Assembly (NCBI RefSeq): GCF_041737375.1
Contig: NZ_JBGSRV010000003.1
Location: 1-64,000, forward strand
Reading direction: 5' to 3'
Length of the DNA stretch: 64,000 nt
From: Vampirovibrio sp041737375
GTDB taxonomy: Bacteria; Cyanobacteriota; Vampirovibrionia; Vampirovibrionales; Vampirovibrionaceae
In this document: positions 36,440-45,820 of the stretch, piece after piece
Position numbering within the stretch: the stretch's first letter is position 1
Layout of the letters: each line of letters begins with the position of its first letter
Made by a program: the position numbers and the translations under genes
The notes under the pieces: generated by a model
What the model was told of the DNA's origin: nothing
What the model saw: only the letters and a program-made list of their open reading frames with translations
Database searches by the model: none

Positions 36440-37228
36440 TTAGGGAATCAAAGGGTTAGGGGGGTAAGGTTTGGGGCGGAGGGGTTTGAGGGTGCGGGGT
36501 TTGACATTGACTTTGGGGCACAGGGAGGCAACCGGGCAGCGATCGCAGTGGGGGCCAATGGGGCGGCAGATTTGCTGGCCGTGCAGCACCATCATGGTGT
36601 TAATCACGTTCCAGTAGGGCAGGGGCAAAATTTCCCGCAGCGTCATCTCGCTTTCATCCGGGGTTTTGGTTTGAATGTAGCCCATGCGGTTGCAGATGCG
36701 ATGCACATGAATATCCACGCAAATGGCGGGCAACTGATGGCCCAGCCCCACAACCAGATTGGCGGTTTTACGGCCCACGCCCTTCAGGGTCAATAATTCA
36801 TCAATGGTGTTGGGCACCTCGCCCCCAAAATCATCCAGCAATTTTTGAGAAAAATCCACAATGCTTTGTGCCTTGGTTTTATAAAAACCCACCGGATAAA
36901 TCAGCTCAGCCACCTGGGCCACCGGCAAGGTCACCATTTTGGCGGGAGTGTCGGCATGGGCGAACAAGCGCTCGCTGGCGGGCATGGTCACTTCATCTTT
37001 GGTACGCAAGCTCAACACGCAGGCCACCAGTACTTTATAGGGATCATGCTGGGTCAGCTCCCCCATGGGATGAAAATCGTAAGTGTTGGCCAAAATTTCC
37101 AACACCTGGCACATGGTGGTATTGTCCATCGCAGCGGCGTTTTTCTGCTTTTTGGAAACAGGGGCTTTCACAGCGGCGCTGGACTTTACCGGGCGTTTAG
37201 AGGCGGGCTGAACAGGGACTTTGGGCAT
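36440..37228 (-). CDS. nth: Endonuclease III
   Basis: 262 residues; the core is of usual size, with an extra Lys/Ala-rich N-terminus (1-33), so a start at the inner Met (37129) is possible. The helix-hairpin-helix LKGVGRKTANLV carries the catalytic Lys and VDIHVHR the catalytic Asp. The C-terminal 4Fe-4S site is C-x6-C-x2-C-x5-C (CRPIGPHCDRCPVASLC). It is a DNA glycosylase/AP lyase that removes oxidised pyrimidines. The dRS3-like repeats begin right after its stop. Confidence 0.96.
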   Translation of the reverse strand: MPKVPVQPASKRPVKSSAAVKAPVSKKQKNAAAMDNTTMCQVLEILANTYDFHPMGELTQHDPYKVLVACVLSLRTKDEVTMPASERLFAHADTPAKMVTLPVAQVAELIYPVGFYKTKAQSIVDFSQKLLDDFGGEVPNTIDELLTLKGVGRKTANLVVGLGHQLPAICVDIHVHRICNRMGYIQTKTPDESEMTLREILPLPYWNVINTMMVLHGQQICRPIGPHCDRCPVASLCPKVNVKPRTLKPLRPKPYPPNPLIP

Positions 37229-37314
37229 GGCGAAATGGGGTCCATTACGAACGTTGCGCCTATTTTATCTCAAAAATTCATCTCAAAACCGGCGGCCTAT
37301 CGGAACGGGCTGGC

Positions 37315-38331
37315 CTATCGGCACAAGGGCACCCCGAAAATCCACTGGTTGGGATTCACCGGCAAACCGCTCACATACAAGCCCCAGTGCAAATGCGGCC
37401 CGGAGGCAAAGCCGGTAGAGCCGACATAACCAATGACCTGTCCCTTTTTAACCACGTCCCCGGCTTTCACGCCCAGTCTGGACATATGAATATACACCGA
37501 ACCCACCCCTTGGCCGTGATCCAGCCCCACGGTTCCCCCGTGCAGGCGGTACATGGTGGAAATTTCCACCCTTCCGGCGGCGATGGCTTTAATGGGGCGT
37601 CCAGCGGGAGAGCGCAAATCCACGCCCTTATGATAATCTCCGGTGGAAACCCCATTGTGGTAGCGCTTTACACCGTAGGGAGAATTCTGACAATCGGAGG
37701 TAGGGCTAATAAAGGGCGCTTCCCAGTACTGAACCGGGCTAACCTTATCCTTCAGGGCCTGAATGGCCTCCAGCTCTCCGGGCAACGGCTTTAGTCCGGC
37801 GGTTCCCTTGCTAACCGACACGTTTTGGGTTTTGTAGCGGCCATCCTCAATGGTGATGTCAAACTTTTTTAGCGGAACGCCCCCGGCGTTATAAATGGAT
37901 AAGGGAGCCACCCCCGGTTTTTCGTAAATGGAAACCGACATGAGGGCCAGTAAATCGCCGTTTTTTTGCGTAAACAGGCGGGCTTTGCGTCCAGCCAAGG
38001 TAACGTAGGCAAAATCCGGGGTTCCCCACTGAACGCCCGTGGCGTTTTTGAGGGTCACTTTCAACACTTCGCCCTGCTTGACCCGATCGGCCACCACAAA
38101 CTGGGGCTGAGGCTTGGTGGTTTCTGTTTTTTCCGTTTCAAAATGATGCATCACAAAGGGACGCAGCATCGGCCCTCCATGAGCAGATCCGGGTTCAGGC
38201 TGGTGATTGTCCAGCGTGGCGGGCTGAGGCACCGGCTGAGAGCCTGCGAACAGGGAAGCTCCGGTCAAGCCCATCATCAAAGCCACGGCAGACATCACGG
38301 AAATTACTTTTTTGCGCTCCAATGCACTCAC
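37315..38331 (-). CDS. Exported M23 (LytM-type) peptidase
   Basis: About 338 residues if translation starts at GTG 38331, which has AAAGGG eight bases upstream and begins a good signal peptide (RKKVISVMSAVALMMGLTGASLFAG). Longer in-frame starts to 38574 run into the divergent obgE leader and lack a ribosome site. The LytM domain at the C-terminus has the zinc ligands in YHKGVDLRSPAGRPI (H-x3-D) and GPHLHWGL (H-x-H). Such enzymes cut peptidoglycan cross-bridges or act as activators of amidases. The middle (about 90-200) is an all-beta region. Confidence 0.88.
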   Translation of the reverse strand: MSALERKKVISVMSAVALMMGLTGASLFAGSQPVPQPATLDNHQPEPGSAHGGPMLRPFVMHHFETEKTETTKPQPQFVVADRVKQGEVLKVTLKNATGVQWGTPDFAYVTLAGRKARLFTQKNGDLLALMSVSIYEKPGVAPLSIYNAGGVPLKKFDITIEDGRYKTQNVSVSKGTAGLKPLPGELEAIQALKDKVSPVQYWEAPFISPTSDCQNSPYGVKRYHNGVSTGDYHKGVDLRSPAGRPIKAIAAGRVEISTMYRLHGGTVGLDHGQGVGSVYIHMSRLGVKAGDVVKKGQVIGYVGSTGFASGPHLHWGLYVSGLPVNPNQWIFGVPLCR

Positions 38332-38551
38332 AAAACACGCCCTTTCTCTCAACCACGGGTAGGAACAACTGGCAACAATCGACCTCCCCATTATAGCCAC
38401 CCCTGGCACTTTGCGCCAACCACCCAGCGCCTTTTTCCTCTTGAATGAATGGACTCTTTTAAAAAACCGAATCACCTTTATAGTAGTATGTCTTTTGCAT
38501 CCCCTCATTTTCACCCAATCCCCCTCCCTGAACCCAATAGGATATTTTCCC

Positions 38552-39838
38552 ATGTTTGTTGATAAAGCGACCATTCACATTCTGTCCGGCTCCGGGGGCA
38601 ATGGCATGGTGGCCTGGCGACGGGAAAAATATGTACCATTCGGCGGCCCTGCCGGTGGCGACGGGGGACGTGGCGGCGATGTGATCATTGAAGCCACCAG
38701 CGACCTGAACACCCTGATGGACTTTAAATACATGTCCATCTTTAAAGCGGAAGACGGCGAAAAGGGCGGCATTAAAAACATGCACGGCAAAAACGGCAAG
38801 GATATCGTGATTCGGGTGCCTTGTGGCACCATTTTACGAGACGCCGACAGCGGAGACGCCATTGCCGATATGAAAGAACCCGGCGATCGGGTGCTGGTAG
38901 CCGCCGGTGGGCGTGGCGGGCGGGGAAACTCTCGCTTTACCTCTTCCAAGCGGCAATCTCCCCAGTTTTCCGAACCCGGAGAGCCTGCCATTGAGCGCAA
39001 TATTGAACTGGAATTAAAACTGCTGGCCCAAGTAGGCATTATTGGCCTGCCCAACGCCGGAAAATCCACCTTAATCAGCGTCATCAGCGCCGCCAAACCC
39101 AAAATCGCCGATTACCCGTTTACCACCCTCATTCCCAATTTGGGCGTGGTTAAAAAACCCAGTGGCGATGGCGTGGTGGTGGCCGATATTCCCGGATTGG
39201 TGGAAGGGGCCAGCGAAGGCATTGGCCTGGGGCATGAGTTTTTACGCCATGTGGAGCGCACCCGGCTGCTGCTGCATCTGGTGGATCTATCCGCCCCGGA
39301 AGATACCATTATGGCCAACTTTGAACTGATTAACACCGAGCTGGCCAAGTACAGCGTTCGACTTTCCAAAAAACCCCAGGTGGTGGTGCTTTCCAAAATT
39401 GACGCCGTACCCGAAGAAGTACTGGAGCATTACCGGGCGGAACTGGCCCAGCAAACCCAGGGTTTGGTCTTCGCCATTTCCTCAGTCACCCATCAGGGCA
39501 TTGATCCGCTGCTACACCACATGTTTCGTATGCTGGATGAACTGCCGCCCGATGAGGAAATTGTGCCACTGGTAGCCGACCTGAAAGCGTTTGACAACGA
39601 TGACAGCGGCTTTGAAATCATCCGCAAAGGCAAAGTCTTTTCGGTGGCGGGTGGTAAAATTGAGCGCCTGTTTAGCGTCACCGATATGAAAAACCGGGAA
39701 GCCTCCCAGCGGTTGATGAACATTATTAAAGCCATGGGCGTTTACAAGGAACTGGCCAATCAAGGCGCTGAAGAAGGCCATATTATTCAAATGGCGGGTA
39801 TGGAATTTGAATACTACCCGGATGAGATACCCGAATAA
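38552..39838 (+). CDS. obgE: GTPase ObgE/CgtA
   Basis: 428 residues from ATG 38552, with AGGA nine bases upstream; the frame is open further 5' but family members start MFVDKATIHI-like. The Gly-rich Obg fold (SGSGGNGMVAWRREKYVPFGGPAGGDGG) is followed by the G domain (GLPNAGKSTLIS, DIPGLVEGA, SKID) and a C-terminal OCT domain (about 350-425). It is a ribosome-associated GTPase needed for 50S maturation and growth control. Confidence 0.96.
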   Translation: MFVDKATIHILSGSGGNGMVAWRREKYVPFGGPAGGDGGRGGDVIIEATSDLNTLMDFKYMSIFKAEDGEKGGIKNMHGKNGKDIVIRVPCGTILRDADSGDAIADMKEPGDRVLVAAGGRGGRGNSRFTSSKRQSPQFSEPGEPAIERNIELELKLLAQVGIIGLPNAGKSTLISVISAAKPKIADYPFTTLIPNLGVVKKPSGDGVVVADIPGLVEGASEGIGLGHEFLRHVERTRLLLHLVDLSAPEDTIMANFELINTELAKYSVRLSKKPQVVVLSKIDAVPEEVLEHYRAELAQQTQGLVFAISSVTHQGIDPLLHHMFRMLDELPPDEEIVPLVADLKAFDNDDSGFEIIRKGKVFSVAGGKIERLFSVTDMKNREASQRLMNIIKAMGVYKELANQGAEEGHIIQMAGMEFEYYPDEIPE

Positions 39839-39919
39839 AGGCGCGAAAAAATAATGGGCCTTTTCTCTTTTAAAAATCCCCGATTTTAAAAACTCGAACG
39901 CCTTACGCTAAAGTGTAAT

Positions 39920-40330
39920 TTAAGCCAGCCAGCCCGGATGGGATAAATCCCTGCTTTTTTTACTAACCAGTTCAGGCACTGAACATTCAGGGATAACCGG
40001 CATTGCCTCAAAGCGTCGTTTTTTATAGCCGGTTTCGGGCGGGTTTAAGTTGGGCCGCTGGATGGCATGGGGAGATGGGTCCGCCGGGGATACCAGCGAC
40101 AGTTTGGCCAAGCTTTCAAACACCGCTTCCGCCGCTTTCAAGGCATCCGCTTCGCTGAGATAACGCCCCACAATATTAAAACTGTCTTCTTTACCCACAT
40201 GAGGGTTGCCGTTCACTAAAAACTCACCCGCACCCACAGGAATCACCAGCGCTTCAGGATTTTTGGCCACCACACTATTTTCTTTGTGTTTTTTCGAAAA
40301 ACCACGATATCCATCCGCTAAAACCTGCAT
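39920..40330 (-). CDS. Unrecognised small protein
   Basis: 136 residues with CAGGG five bases before the ATG. No signal peptide or membrane segment. The first 90 residues look folded (EALVIPVGAGEFLVNGNP, YLSEADALKAAEAVFESL); the rest is Pro-rich. No family recognised. It stands alone between obgE (convergent) and the next minus-strand gene. Confidence 0.55.
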   Translation of the reverse strand: MQVLADGYRGFSKKHKENSVVAKNPEALVIPVGAGEFLVNGNPHVGKEDSFNIVGRYLSEADALKAAEAVFESLAKLSLVSPADPSPHAIQRPNLNPPETGYKKRRFEAMPVIPECSVPELVSKKSRDLSHPGWLA

Positions 40331-40456
40331 TTAAACCCTGCTTTCCAAATTGTAACTTTACACAATCACCTAAAAAGCCAATGCCGCTGAATATTGCCAA
40401 CCCTAGCCTTATTGTTTTAATGACACCATAAACAAGGCCAATATTTAAATATTAAT

Positions 40457-41509
40457 TTAAATAGCGCTGGCGCGGCCTTGCTGTAAAGCGGTCTGGTTAT
40501 CCAGCTCCAAAATAACCCGAATTAATAAATAAGCGGCATGAATTACCCGAGCCGATACCCCACCCACCGGATGCAACCCCACCGACTGCGTTGCGGCCTT
40601 TGACCCGGCATTCACCGGAGCCGCCCCCTCATCGCCCGCGTAGGATGCCTTTGCCTTCCCCTCAGTGAATCGACGACCCGACTGGAGGGTAAAAACCAGA
40701 GTGGGTTGCTCTAAAGGAGTTGCCTCCCGCAACGCTGATTCGATTTGCGCTGTAAAGGCAGTGGCGATAGGCTCATGGCTCACAATCGCCTGCCAGCAAC
40801 TTTCCGGACCTGTGAGAATGACCACTCGAAACGCCCCAAGCGTCATGGTTTCCATATACACCACCAATTGCGGCGCCTCCCCGCCTTCAGGGCCTCCCGC
40901 TTCCTCATCGGGCGGCTCAAAGCGCAAAGTAAAAGCCTGCGGCGGATGCAAGGGGTAAAAGGGCAAATAAAGGGTAATGGTGGCATGCAGGGCCTCGGTA
41001 GGCGCTTGAGCGCTTTGGGCCGATAACGCCGATAAGCCTTTCATCAACTCCCCCATTTCCCCCGCCCCGGAAAGCGCTGCCGGATTGCCCTGCAACAGCT
41101 TTAATAACTTTTCCTGAGCCTTGTCCACCCGGCCTTGCAAAAAGTCCTGCAAGGCTTCCAGCGGAATTTTCACCTCCTCGCTCAGCAGGGTTTGCAACAG
41201 GGCCTGCCCGGCGGCAGGATCTTGCTGGGATAACAGGGCCAGTAACTGCACCAGCTCTCGGGGCATGCTCAGTAAATTTCGCAACAATTGGGCCAGCTGA
41301 GCCGGGGCCAGCGGGTTTTGCCGTGCCAGCAAGGTGGCCAGTGATAAAGTACCATCTGCCCCCAATGGCGCCCGGTGGGTTGTAGAAGGTTCAGTCGATC
41401 CCGCGGCGGTAGATGGCCCACCCGCCGCATTCGGGCCTGCGCTTTGTCCAGCGCCAGCGGCCGGATTGCGCTGTCCGGGGGGTCTGAAGTTGGGGCCAAT
41501 AAAGCTCAT
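40457..41509 (-). CDS. Unrecognised protein with weak FliK-like C-terminus
   Basis: 350 residues from ATG 41509; a GTG at 41548 extends it by 13, and neither has a clear ribosome site. Residues 1-60 are Pro/Ala/Gly-rich. The centre is helical (LLRNLLSMPRELVQLLALL). Around residues 190-280 a beta-rich segment (ITLYLPFYPL, LRFEPPDE, MTLGAFRVVILTG) loosely recalls the C-terminal domain of flagellar hook-length control proteins. That resemblance is by eye and weak. A FlgM-like gene lies 6 kb away. Confidence 0.55.
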   Translation of the reverse strand: MSFIGPNFRPPGQRNPAAGAGQSAGPNAAGGPSTAAGSTEPSTTHRAPLGADGTLSLATLLARQNPLAPAQLAQLLRNLLSMPRELVQLLALLSQQDPAAGQALLQTLLSEEVKIPLEALQDFLQGRVDKAQEKLLKLLQGNPAALSGAGEMGELMKGLSALSAQSAQAPTEALHATITLYLPFYPLHPPQAFTLRFEPPDEEAGGPEGGEAPQLVVYMETMTLGAFRVVILTGPESCWQAIVSHEPIATAFTAQIESALREATPLEQPTLVFTLQSGRRFTEGKAKASYAGDEGAAPVNAGSKAATQSVGLHPVGGVSARVIHAAYLLIRVILELDNQTALQQGRASAI

Positions 41510-41738
41510 ACTCAAAAAATCCGGGTTGCGGGGAACACCAGCAATCACTGTGCGGCATTAACCGGGGTATCGGCCTGCCCCGTAAAAAGTTGAATGCGCA
41601 AGCCTGTTTTAATCATAAGCCGATTTGGCAATCTACCCAATTTAGCCCAAATCAGGCCCATTTGGGTCAGCCTCGGGTTCCCCGCAACAGGAGGGTAAGG
41701 TATGCTTTTAACAGAAACAGGTTGGAGAGAAGAACGCC

Positions 41739-42566
41739 ATGCCATTGTACCCACGGTCTAAACACTGGCTATTAGTGCCCCTCATGCTGGGGCTGCTGTT
41801 CGGATTCGGCTGCGCCGCAAAACAGACGGTCAGTGTGGATAGCGTAAAAGCACGGGGCAAACTGCTGGCCGGGGTTAAATACGACAGCCCGCCCTTTGGG
41901 TATCTGGATACCAGCGGCCAACTGCACGGCTATGATATTGAGCTGCTTCGGGACATTGGCAAGCGGGTTTTGGGCAGCGAGCAAGCGGTGGACTTTCAGC
42001 AAGTTTTTTCCTCCACACGGGTCATTGCTCTGAATTCTGGCAGTTTGGACGTGGTGGCCGCCACCATGACCATTACCCCGGAGCGGGCCAAGGTGGTTGA
42101 TTTCAGCGATCCCTACTTTGTGGCCCATCAGGCGGTGATGGTGCCGGAAGGCAGCCCCATTCAAACCTTACAGGACCTGAACGGCAAAACCATTTTGTTT
42201 GTACTGGGAACCACCAGCGAAGCCACCATCAAAAAACGCCTGCCCCAGGCCCGATACACCGGCTTTAAAACTTCTACCGACGCCTTTTCAGCGCTCAAGG
42301 CCAAGCGGGGAGACGCCCTGACCACCGATGACGCCATTTTATATGGATTTATGGGCCAGCATTGCGGGTTTCGCCTGCTAAAAGAAACCCTCTCTGAAGA
42401 GCCTTACGGGCTGGCTTTTCGACAAATTAAAGGCCAAGCGCCCCCCAACAGCCTGAAAAACGCCGTAAACCGGGCCTTGGCCGATATGAAAAACGACGGC
42501 ACCCTGACCCGTTTAAGCACAAAATGGATCAGCCCGGAGCAGGCCAAAAAATCCTGTAAGCCCTAG
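41739..42566 (+). CDS. Polar amino-acid ABC transporter, substrate-binding lipoprotein
   Basis: 275 residues, family 3 solute-binding protein. The signal ends in a lipobox (LLFGFGC). Typical landmarks: LLAGVKYDSPPFGYLDTSGQLHGYDIEL, PERAKVVDFSDPYF and LNGKTILFVLGTTSE. The Arg and Asp that clamp the amino-acid head group (MTITPERAK, TTDDAILYG) are present. First gene of a three-gene cluster with two permeases. RBS GGAGAG. Confidence 0.93.
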   Translation: MPLYPRSKHWLLVPLMLGLLFGFGCAAKQTVSVDSVKARGKLLAGVKYDSPPFGYLDTSGQLHGYDIELLRDIGKRVLGSEQAVDFQQVFSSTRVIALNSGSLDVVAATMTITPERAKVVDFSDPYFVAHQAVMVPEGSPIQTLQDLNGKTILFVLGTTSEATIKKRLPQARYTGFKTSTDAFSALKAKRGDALTTDDAILYGFMGQHCGFRLLKETLSEEPYGLAFRQIKGQAPPNSLKNAVNRALADMKNDGTLTRLSTKWISPEQAKKSCKP

Positions 42567-42590
42567 TTCTCAGAGGAGTTTAGCGAGCCT

Positions 42591-43292
42591 TTGGATCCGT
42601 TTCTCACCGATTGGAGCGTGCAGCAGGCTTTTTTGGAAGGCTTGCTGACCACCCTTAAACTATCTGCCATGGCCGCCGCCATGGCCTTAACCCTGGGTTT
42701 TGGCATGGCTTTTGCCCGTGTTTCCGAACAAAGCTGGCTGAAATGGCCTGCCGGGGCGTATGTAGAGCTGTTTCGAAACACCCCCTTGCTGATTCAGCTT
42801 TACCTGTATTACCGGGGCCTGCAATCGGCGGGGCTTAGCCTTTCCCCGGAAACCTGCGGGGTGTTGGCCCTGTCTCTGTACACCGGGGCTTATCTCACCG
42901 AAGTATTCCGCTCCGGCCTGCTGGCCATTCCGCAAACCCAAAGCGAAGCGGGGCTGTCTCTGGGGTTGAGCCGCTTTAAGGTATACCGGCTGATTCTGGT
43001 CCCCCAAGCCATGCGTCTGATTTTACCGGCCATTGGCAATCAGTTGATCAGTCTGGTTAAGAACTCCTCGCTGGTGGCCTTTATCACCGTGAACGATCTG
43101 TTTTTGGTGATTTACAAAGGGGCGGTGGATCAATTTAAACCGGTGGAATACTTTCTGGAAGGCGCCGCCCTGTACCTCAGCGTATCACTCAGCCTGTCGC
43201 TGGGCATTAAGCTGATTGAAAAGCTCATGTCTCCCCCTACCCCCAAGCCCCAGCCCGCCTTGCCCACCGATTTGGCGGCCCCTCATGGCTAG
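42591..43292 (+). CDS. Amino-acid ABC transporter permease (HisM/GlnP type)
   Basis: 233 residues starting at TTG 42591, with AGGAG 12 bases upstream. It has about five membrane helices and the EAA loop EAGLSLGLSRFKVYRLILVPQAMR that contacts the ATPase. NTPLLIQLYLYY is typical of this permease group. Its end overlaps the next start by eight bases. It probably forms a heterodimer with the downstream permease. Confidence 0.92.
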   Translation: MDPFLTDWSVQQAFLEGLLTTLKLSAMAAAMALTLGFGMAFARVSEQSWLKWPAGAYVELFRNTPLLIQLYLYYRGLQSAGLSLSPETCGVLALSLYTGAYLTEVFRSGLLAIPQTQSEAGLSLGLSRFKVYRLILVPQAMRLILPAIGNQLISLVKNSSLVAFITVNDLFLVIYKGAVDQFKPVEYFLEGAALYLSVSLSLSLGIKLIEKLMSPPTPKPQPALPTDLAAPHG

Positions 43293-43980
43293 CCTCGTTT
43301 TTCACTGGCAAGACATCTGGGTGGGCCGCTCCCTGCTGGCTCAGGGCTTGCTTTACACCGTATTGCTTTCAGTCAGCAGTTTTACGATTGCTTTTATACT
43401 GGGTACCGTACTGGGCTTGCTGCGGGCGGAAATTAAAGGCTGGCCCGGCAGGCTGGCCGCCCTGTATATTGAATTCCTGCGGGGCATCCCCCTCATTTTG
43501 TTCCTGATTTTTATTCACTACGGCCTGATGCCGCTGGTACTGGGGCGTAGCAATTTTTTGCTGTCCAGCTGGCTCACCTTTGTGCTGTTTGAAGCCGCCT
43601 ATGTGGGCGAAATTATTCGAGGCGGCTTGCGCTCGGTTAGCCTTGCCGAGCGAGAAGCGGCCATTAGTTTGGGCCTTAGCCGCTGGCAACAAATTCGGGA
43701 AGTACTGCTGCCGCTAACCATGGCCCGCATGGCCCCGGCCCTGGTGGGACAATTTGTGTCCCTAATTAAAGATACCTCGCTGGCCGCCGTGGTGGGGGTG
43801 ATTGAACTGACCCGCGCCGGGGAAATCATTTACGAGCAACGCTTTCATGATTTGGAAATTCTACTGTTTCAGGCGCTGGTCTATTTTGCGTTATGTTTCA
43901 GTGTGTCGTTGCTAGGCCGTCGCTTTGAATCCCCCACCCGCAAGGCGGAAAACGTTCTGGCCCGTACTATTTCCGACTAA
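43285..43980 (+). CDS. Amino-acid ABC transporter permease (HisM/GlnP type)
   Basis: About 231 residues from ATG 43285, inside the last codons of the previous gene. It has the same fold as its neighbour: LRGIPLILFLIFIHYGL and the EAA loop EAAISLGLSRWQQIREVLLPLTM. No ATPase gene follows, so the nucleotide-binding subunit must be encoded elsewhere or shared. Confidence 0.92.
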   Translation: MASLVFHWQDIWVGRSLLAQGLLYTVLLSVSSFTIAFILGTVLGLLRAEIKGWPGRLAALYIEFLRGIPLILFLIFIHYGLMPLVLGRSNFLLSSWLTFVLFEAAYVGEIIRGGLRSVSLAEREAAISLGLSRWQQIREVLLPLTMARMAPALVGQFVSLIKDTSLAAVVGVIELTRAGEIIYEQRFHDLEILLFQALVYFALCFSVSLLGRRFESPTRKAENVLARTISD

Positions 43981-44034
43981 TGGACCGGCCACCGAACGCT
44001 CCTGATTCCGCTCCTCTTGTTTTCCGCCTCCAGT

Positions 44035-44078
44035 TGAGAATTATTCTCACCTTATGTTATTATTGAGAATAATTCTTA
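44035..44078. promoter_or_regulatory. Two Fur-like boxes
   Basis: TGAGAATTATTCTCA (44035-44049) is a perfect 7-1-7 palindrome fitting the Fur core TGAxAATxATTxTCA. TGAGAATAATTCTTA (44064-44078) is a second copy with one mismatch, 29 bases on. They lie in a 330-base gap. The only plausible target is downstream on the plus strand, either the gene at 44311 or a short frame near 44095 just after the boxes. Confidence 0.6.
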
Positions 44079-44310
44079 CTTAGGGGGCTTTCGGGTGTGC
44101 CCCAACAAGAACTCAGCCTATCGGCTCAAGGCCTATTTGGTATTGTGCTGCTACCACTGGCGTGAGGGCTTTTCTGGCGGCTGGCACCCCTAAGCGCCCC
44201 AGCCCAGCCAGATTCGAAAACCGGTTCAGGCAGAAACGAGACAAAGTGGGGTAAGCATCCCCAAAAGGCCAAAAGGCAAGATGAAGATAAGGTGAGGAGA
44301 GGGTGAATTG

Positions 44311-44844
44311 ATGCAACCTGTTTCAGAACCAGCCTTGGCAGACTGCTTGCCACAGGCCACCCATTTTTTAAGCCTGATGCAACGCATGCAACCCGACACC
44401 CAACGTGCTTTTTTAACCATTTACCAATGGGCGCCCCACACAGCGGAAAGCCCAGCCAAGCGCCTGAAGGGCGATCATGTCAGGCTGGCCATGATGGAAG
44501 CGCTGCTTCATCCTGAAATGGCCTATTGGGTCCGGCTCAATCTGGCGGTGCGAGTGGCTCGAAAACTGGCCCAAACCACCGGTAACGCCACCAAACTGCA
44601 AAAGCTGGATGACACTCTGGAAGCTTTTCATGTGGCGGCAGATGCCTTTGCCTTGCAAATCCCTCTCAGTGCTTCCCAAGCCCAGCGCCAAGGCCGTGCC
44701 AAACCAAAAACATCCGTACAACCCGCCGTAGAAAACCCCACCGGGATTCCCGATGAGGACGTGGCCAAAATTCAAGCCTTTAAAAACCGGGTCATTCCGG
44801 GTCTGGTTCGCGCCATTCGGGAAAGCGTTTTTAAAAGCGCTTAG
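44311..44844 (+). CDS. Unrecognised helical protein
   Basis: 177 residues from ATG 44311 with GGAGAGGG just upstream. It is all-helical by appearance, with no signal or membrane segment: an N-terminal helical bundle (about 1-110) and a charged C-terminus after a Pro/Lys linker (KIQAFKNRVIPGLVRAIRESVF). No family recognised. It lies downstream of two Fur-like boxes and has a strong terminator 137 bases after its stop. Confidence 0.65.
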   Translation: MQPVSEPALADCLPQATHFLSLMQRMQPDTQRAFLTIYQWAPHTAESPAKRLKGDHVRLAMMEALLHPEMAYWVRLNLAVRVARKLAQTTGNATKLQKLDDTLEAFHVAADAFALQIPLSASQAQRQGRAKPKTSVQPAVENPTGIPDEDVAKIQAFKNRVIPGLVRAIRESVFKSA

Positions 44845-44981
44845 CGGATTGAAGGGCGGTTTTTGATGCAGGCCTGAAGCCTGATAGCTCAGGCGTTCAA
44901 GTTTTTTAAAAAACTAACAACCAATGTTAAAAAACGGGTTTCATGCACTTGGATAAAAACTCGTTTCAGTACTCAGACAAT

Positions 44982-45028
44982 CGCCACGGCTTTTCCTGTT
45001 TTTAAACGGGGAAACCGTGGCGTTTTTT
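44982..45028 (+). terminator. Strong intrinsic terminator
   Basis: CGCCACGG pairs with CCGTGGCG, extended by TTTTCC/GGGGAA, and is followed by TTTTTTT. Probably ends the 44311 transcript. Confidence 0.9.
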
Positions 45029-45060
45029 TAGCGAAAACCTGACAAGCTATCTAAATGAAG

Positions 45061-45090
45061 TAAAATAGGCCCCCCGTGAGGAGAGCCTAT
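45061..45090 (-). terminator. Intrinsic terminator of prepilin gene
   Basis: On the minus strand ATAGGCTCTCC pairs with GGGGGGCCTAT (two G-U pairs) around TCAC, followed by TTTTA. Confidence 0.8.
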
Positions 45091-45116
45091 CCAATGGTTT
45101 CAAACCGATACCAATC

Positions 45117-45686
45117 CTAGTTCCAGGTTGAGAGATACGAAGGATCGGTGGTGGTGGTGGTCATGGTATCACCGGCGTTGGTCGGTGTTAAGGCCTGTCC
45201 ACCGGTGGTAAAGCGACCGTTGTAATACTGCCAGAAAGTAATGGCACCCAAAGGCCCGGTGCCATCCGGATCCAGGTTGAAGGCAATGGCATGGGTGGAG
45301 GTTGAGCCGCCGAAGGTTTCAGCGGTATCGTACTGAAGGATCCCGCCGTTGTGCAGGCGCAAGCAGGCAAAGGTTGCCGAGCAAGCCGCCAGGTTTAAAC
45401 CACTGGTTGCATCCGCCAAATCCGTAGCCACCGCCGCACTAACATAGTTCATATACTGAGTGAGCGCACTAGGGCCAACAGTGGTAGCGGAACCGTTGTT
45501 CAGGGTATAGGTGGAATAAGCGCCGGCAATCATGGATGCCGCTTCTTTGGCGATGGCTGTATTTTGGCCGTTGGCTGAGGAGCTCAGGATTTTAGGAATG
45601 GTAAAAGTGGCGATTACGCCCAAAATGGCAAGCGCAATCAATAATTCCGCAAGGGTGAAACCCGAATTGCTTTTCAAAATACTCAT
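45117..45686 (-). CDS. Type IV prepilin-like protein (pseudopilin)
   Basis: 189 residues from ATG 45686, with GGAGGT about 11 bases upstream. The class III signal is clear: a short basic leader MSILKSNSG, cleavage before F, then FTLAELLIALAILGVIATF with Glu at +5. The globular part is Thr/Ser/Ala/Gly-rich with two central Cys (C in NLAACSATFACLRL) able to form a disulphide. It could be a minor pilin of a type IV pilus or a type II secretion pseudopilin; no assembly genes are nearby. Confidence 0.9.
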   Translation of the reverse strand: MSILKSNSGFTLAELLIALAILGVIATFTIPKILSSSANGQNTAIAKEAASMIAGAYSTYTLNNGSATTVGPSALTQYMNYVSAAVATDLADATSGLNLAACSATFACLRLHNGGILQYDTAETFGGSTSTHAIAFNLDPDGTGPLGAITFWQYYNGRFTTGGQALTPTNAGDTMTTTTTDPSYLSTWN

Positions 45687-45820
45687 GGATACACGTACCT
45701 CCCAAAAAAAGTTCTTTTTAAACGTAAAGCCTAATCCCAATTATTTTCAGTGTATCGCTATTCTGCCGGTTCGGATTATCAGCCCTGTTTAACAGGGCAA
45801 AAATCCACCAGTCAGAGGAG

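Noticed and set aside
44095..44193. Short GTG-started frame after the Fur boxes
   Set aside because: Only 32 codons with no recognisable features and an overlapping alternative frame; kept only as a note in the Fur finding.
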